The notes below the pieces were generated by a model. It did not search any database, was not told where the DNA came from, and was given only the letters and a program-made list of their open reading frames with translations. A stretch of 64,000 nucleotides of DNA from assembly GCF_000960085.1 (NCBI RefSeq), contig NZ_JYGT01000010.1, positions 186,001 to 250,000 on the forward strand, given 5' to 3'. The translations under genes were made by a program, and so were the position numbers. Of this stretch, positions 63,940 to 64,000 are shown piece after piece. How positions within the stretch are numbered: position 1 is the stretch's first letter; every line of letters begins with the position of its first letter. This stretch comes from Streptococcus infantis (GTDB lineage Bacteria > Bacillota > Bacilli > Lactobacillales > Streptococcaceae).

Positions 63940-64000
63940 TTGAAGACATTAGTTGAATTTGTAGCAGTTGCAGAAGAAAAAGTTGTTGAAAATTTCGATA
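63940..64000 (+). CDS. Start of an unidentified gene (3' end outside window)
   Basis: TTG start with TTGGAG 11 bases ahead; the 20 visible codons read MKTLVEFVAVAEEKVVENFD, helical and acidic. Too short to identify; it could be the last element gene or the first chromosomal gene to the right. Confidence 0.35.
   Translation, partial: MKTLVEFVAVAEEKVVENFD

Overview
The window is a chromosome segment of a mitis-group Streptococcus that is not a typical S. pneumoniae, carrying an almost complete prophage. Evidence for the host: a pneumococcal-type histidine triad (Pht) surface protein, a gene order (pepT, hemH, mnmE, tautomerase, tdk, prfA, prmC, tsaC, GNAT, glyA, nucleoid protein, pmp23, DUF1002, rlmCD) that I recall from the pneumococcal SP_1003-SP_1029 region, and a phage lysin with LytA-type choline-binding repeats. 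This lysin lacks two residues near its C-terminus that pneumococcal LytA has.

Layout. (1) 1-16.1 kb: chromosomal housekeeping genes; the first gene is cut by the window edge. (2) The 3' end of rlmCD (about 16.08 kb) is the probable left attachment site. (3) 16.1-26.2 kb: accessory cargo directly inside the left end. It holds a GmrSD-like DUF262/DUF1524 endonuclease with a small membrane partner, an S24-type repressor, a convergent methyltransferase/nuclease pair (probable restriction-modification), and a three-gene ABC-3C/Lamassu-like operon. (4) 26.3-36.5 kb: early and replication genes: sigma-like regulator, family A DNA polymerase, DUF2815 ssDNA-binding protein, DUF2800 nuclease, primase-helicase, VRR-NUC, SNF2-type helicase, second sigma-4-like regulator. 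(5) 36.5-42.3 kb: small genes behind a repeated promoter, a phage S-adenosylmethionine synthetase, HNH endonuclease, probable cos region, HTH/zinc protein, ParB-methyltransferase and C5-cytosine methyltransferase. (6) 42.3-60.7 kb: terminase, an inserted RelB/ParE-type toxin-antitoxin cassette, HK97-type head genes, siphovirus tail genes with a -1 frameshift chaperone, tail fibre with S74 chaperone, holin and choline-binding amidase. (7) 60.8-63.9 kb: a type I toxin/antisense pair and two large serine recombinases. The right attachment site is not identified and probably lies beyond 64 kb.

The gene content and the insertion in the 23S rRNA uracil methyltransferase gene match what I recall of the S. 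pyogenes phi-m46.1 family, whose relatives carry antibiotic resistance cargo; here the cargo is anti-phage defence.

The most interesting unexplained signals are regulatory. A 30-bp bipartite element (CCGGAA-N16-TACCTATW) occurs three times in the divergent promoter of the replication genes and once before the recombinases. An ACTGGATA-N17-TAATAT promoter precedes three small genes. Six perfectly phased 11-bp repeats sit in front of an extended -10. The ssDNA-binding protein and the primase-helicase share an identical C-terminal DDDDFLN. All assignments come from reading the sequence and remembered family knowledge; no database search was run.
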